Shown here piece after piece: positions 61,111 to 64,000 of a stretch of DNA of 64,000 nt (the first letter of the stretch is position 1; every line of letters starts with the position of its first letter). The stretch covers positions 16,140,428 to 16,204,427 of the forward strand of contig NC_064759.1 in assembly GCF_011397635.1 (NCBI RefSeq). Direction: 5' to 3'. This stretch comes from Epinephelus fuscoguttatus (Eukaryota > Chordata > Actinopteri > Perciformes > Serranidae). Under the pieces are notes generated by a model, which made no database searches, was not told where the DNA came from, and worked only from the letters and a program-made list of their open reading frames with translations. Made by a program: the position numbers and the translations under genes.

Positions 61111-62080
61111 AGAGCATCAAGAACAGCCGAGCCATTTAGCATCAGCGAACACATTACTCTGCCACTGTGAGAGAGAATTAGTGCACTCATCGGACTCATT
61201 AAAACGCTGTCAGGGGGGAGAGGGAGGCAGAGCGAGAAATGGGGGAAGGAGACAGGGGGTGGGAGTCAGAAGGGGTGAGGTGGGCAGGATGCAACAAGGC
61301 GAAGACATGGGCAGAGGGGTGATGCATTGCTGGGGTGAAGACACAGTCGAGAGTCACGGGTTCAGGCTCTTAAGAATACTCAGACGCACAACAAAGCTGT
61401 TCTCGCAGCCATAAAAGCCATCCTGCAGCCTCGTCTTCCCTCAGCAACACCTGTCTTCCTCTGGCTGACTCCTCTCTCCATATGCACACGCACGCACACA
61501 TATATACACACAAACATCGTCACGCTTGATAACATTAGCCACACTGACGATTTTAGGGCTGGGAAAATCACTGAGCACATATGCCGCTCTTCTATAATCA
61601 TAATGAACTGGACGGTGGCCAATTTCCACTATAGGCTATCATTTCAGTCCATCTGTACCCCCCTCTCTACACTCTCTCCATCTAACACATGGCATTATTT
61701 ACACATTTATGACACTGAGGCACGAGCCAGTCTATAGAGAGGGGGCTGCTGCCATGTCTCCAGTTTTGAATTCCCTGCCATTCTCACTTTCATAAGGCCA
61801 CTTTGCAACCACCAGCAGCAGCGTGGGGTTTTCCTTCAAGAGCGGTGGGGGCCAGCGGAGTAAGTTATCGAAACAACAGCGAAGGCCGGTCTCAGGAACA
61901 GAGAGAAAAGAGGGTTTATCGTGTATCAGCTCACGGCATGCTGGAGGATTATCTGTGGATCAGCAGTCGGACTGGCGGTGCTGGGAGAGATAGGAGACTG
62001 GTGAGGGAGATAAGAGGAGCACCAGCTGTGCAAAGACAGGCAGCGTTAGAGCAAGGCGACGGTGATAACTGGAAGTAAGC
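61111..62080. other. Unassigned flank
   Basis: No gene recognised. A plus-strand frame at about 61803-62078 (MLEDYLWISSRTGG...) has no splice framing and no family resemblance. Confidence 0.35.
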
Positions 62081-62470
62081 GAAGAACCTGAAGGAAGACA
62101 GGGAACACAGGTATTCAGAGACAGAAAGAGAGGAAGAAAAAAAAAGAAGAAGAAAAATCCCTGGGAGGCGCAGGGAAGGGAGGCCCAAGTGGGAGGAGGG
62201 AGGGAGAGCGAGGGGAGATAATGTAAGAGAGTGGGAGCGAAACTGAGATTAAGAGAGAGTATGAAAAATAGATATGAAGGGGAACAAATTCAGATTCAGG
62301 CAATGAAATGAAAAATTATGATACAATAGAAATGTGGGTAAGATGAGCAGATAGGGGAATTACAGTAAGGAGGAGGAGAGGAAAAGTGTAAATGGGTGAG
62401 AGCGGAAAAGGAGATTGACAAAAAAAAAGAGTTTGATATGGGGAAGAGAAGGAGAGGGGAGTCCCAGGGG
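62081..62470. repeat. Purine-rich low-complexity tract
   Basis: Again G/A-rich on the plus strand (agaaagagaggaag..., ggagggagggagagcg). Confidence 0.8.
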
Positions 62471-63157
62471 TCAAATAAACTAGGTGTTATTGGTTTGATC
62501 AGTAAAGCGTGGAAGTGCTCCACTACATCACATAGATGACTCCCCATTTCCAGCTAATGGCCATGTGTGCAGCGAGCATTTCCTGCGAGGACTGAAACAT
62601 ACACAGAAACCCACCAACCCAGAGGTTTAATGGCTGTTAAAGCACACTGACACCAGTGACGCCATGTTATTGCTCGAGCCTGTGAGCCAACAGATCTGTT
62701 TCCTGCCACCAGTTCCATTCTAATGGCTATAGCGAATGTTTAATCATTGCAACTCTAATGGCACTAAATGATACATCTGTGCCAACTGTGACTTTCAGGA
62801 GCACAAGTGTTGTTAATAAAACCATTAGTAAGCAATTACTCAGCACTCGCTTTAAGGAGGAAATACTGTATGTGGACACATTACGTAATCATAAACAACA
62901 GGCGAGCAGACCAGTGTGCACATGCAAACACATCTGAAACTACCAGGGTCTTATCTTCATCTGGCATCTTCATAAATCCCTGCACTTCCCTTCTTTCATC
63001 TTGACTCATCGGTGGGTAATAATGGGGCTAGTCTTTTAATTTTAGCAGTTCCCTCAGCCCCATTTTTCAAAACACAGAACACTCCAATCTCTTAACACGA
63101 ATGCACAGCCCTAACTCAACTCTTGTCAGTTGTTCCCAATATATTTTGCCACCTAAA
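62471..63157. other. Unassigned flank
   Basis: No gene, RNA or clear repeat recognised. Confidence 0.4.
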
Positions 63158-63890
63158 GGTCGAGTGTGTAGGATTTAGTGGCATCTAGCAGTGAGGACTG
63201 CAGATTGCAACCAGCTAAAACTTCCCCTGGTTAGAATTCCTTCAGTGTTCACTGTTCAGGAGTTGTTGTTTTTACCAAGAGCCAAATTATCTGCAGAGGT
63301 CTCTCCCTCTCCAAAACACCTGCACTAGGTGATTCAAACTGCTACAAACACTTGATAAAATGGTTTCACATTAGAAATCTGTTTCTCCTACACTGTTCGT
63401 CATGTCGGAGAAGAGTCACTAGCTCAGCACCTGCTGATGCATGCTCAGCTTTTTTTTTTCTGATAACATAAGATCAAGTCATTAAGCAGGTTTTTACCAC
63501 GAGCTGAATTATCCCTAGAGGTCTCTTCTGCTTCAAAACAAATGGACCCAGTGATTTAAACCTGTAAAAACACTGAATAAAGCAGTTTCACGTTAAAAAA
63601 TCAGCGTTTTTCCAGAGGAGCTGCTAACTACAGTGGCCAATGCAAAAACACTGATAGTCTTATCTGGAGCCAGTGTTTGGTTTGTCCTTTCTGGGCTACT
63701 GTAGAAACATTGGTGCAACATGGCGATCTCAATAGACGAGGACCCGCTCCCTATGTAGATATAAACGGCTCATTCTAAGGTAACAAAAACACAATTACTC
63801 TTACTTTCAGGTGATTATGCACTAAAGAAAACATACGTATTATATTATATCTCATTACTGCCGATGTATCTCCCTAAATTCTACAGACAA
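63158..63890. repeat. Diverged TTAA-MITE family copy
   Basis: The left end (aaaggtcgagtgtgtaggat, then 'ttagtggcatctagcagtga') matches the terminus of the MITE at 42775-43195. The interior and right part ('ctcattctaaggtaacaaaa', 'caggtgattatgcactaa', 'ccctaaattctacag') match 32170-32300. It contains an internal diverged duplication (near 63285-63360 and 63495-63580). Confidence 0.65.
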
Positions 63891-64000
63891 ACTAAGCTCA
63901 GTCTACCCGTGACTCATCCCCTGTGTTTGAATATGTCTATGGATTATGACTAAGTCAACAAAAGAACGATTAATCCCTCTAAGATTATTTTGATGCTGAA

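Overview
The window is from a teleost fish nuclear genome, most likely a spiny-rayed (percomorph) species. It has split genes with GT-AG introns, long AT-rich introns, CA/TG microsatellites, degenerate SINE and LINE pieces and TTAA-flanked MITEs. It also carries a gene set matching the vertebrate CD4 neighbourhood (human 12p13: COPS7A, LAG3/CD4, USP5). No bacterial, viral or CRISPR features were seen. All gene models below were built by hand from splice sites, reading phase and family knowledge.

Layout, left to right: (1) last coding exon and 3'UTR of USP5 (+), 1647-2560. (2) A two-Ig-domain CD4 family gene, CD4-2 (+), 4089-7346, 305 aa. (3) About 12 kb with no gene recognised, holding a TG microsatellite, a three-unit tandem repeat, an L1-type LINE relic, older repeats and a duplicated ~360-470 bp segment. 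(4) A four-Ig-domain CD4-1 gene (+), with a non-coding first exon ending at 20363 and coding 24673-31010, 470 aa. (5) A type II C-type lectin (-), 31665-34406, 228 aa, convergent with CD4-1 and very close to its 3' end. (6) A paralogous type II C-type lectin (+), 35796-43947, 254 aa, whose introns carry a 747-bp foldback MITE and a 421-bp TTAA MITE. (7) COPS7A (+), with a non-coding exon ending at 45008 and coding 49140-56465, 268 aa. (8) A 7-kb right flank with a clear TATA promoter at 57532, a candidate minus-strand exon at 60556-60702, a minus-strand poly(A) signal at 58404 and long purine-rich tracts. Its gene content is unresolved.

Functionally the middle of the window is an immune-receptor cluster. 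Both CD4-like proteins keep the membrane-proximal CQC motif that in the family docks the kinase Lck, so both are inferred T-cell or myeloid co-receptors. The two lectins share exon lengths and phases. Lectin 2 has an N-terminal acidic-YxxL motif resembling a hemITAM and a nearly complete mannose-type EPN site. Lectin 1 has a short tail and an altered EPD/WSD site. The flanking genes USP5 (deubiquitinase) and COPS7A (COP9 signalosome) are housekeeping and anchor the synteny.
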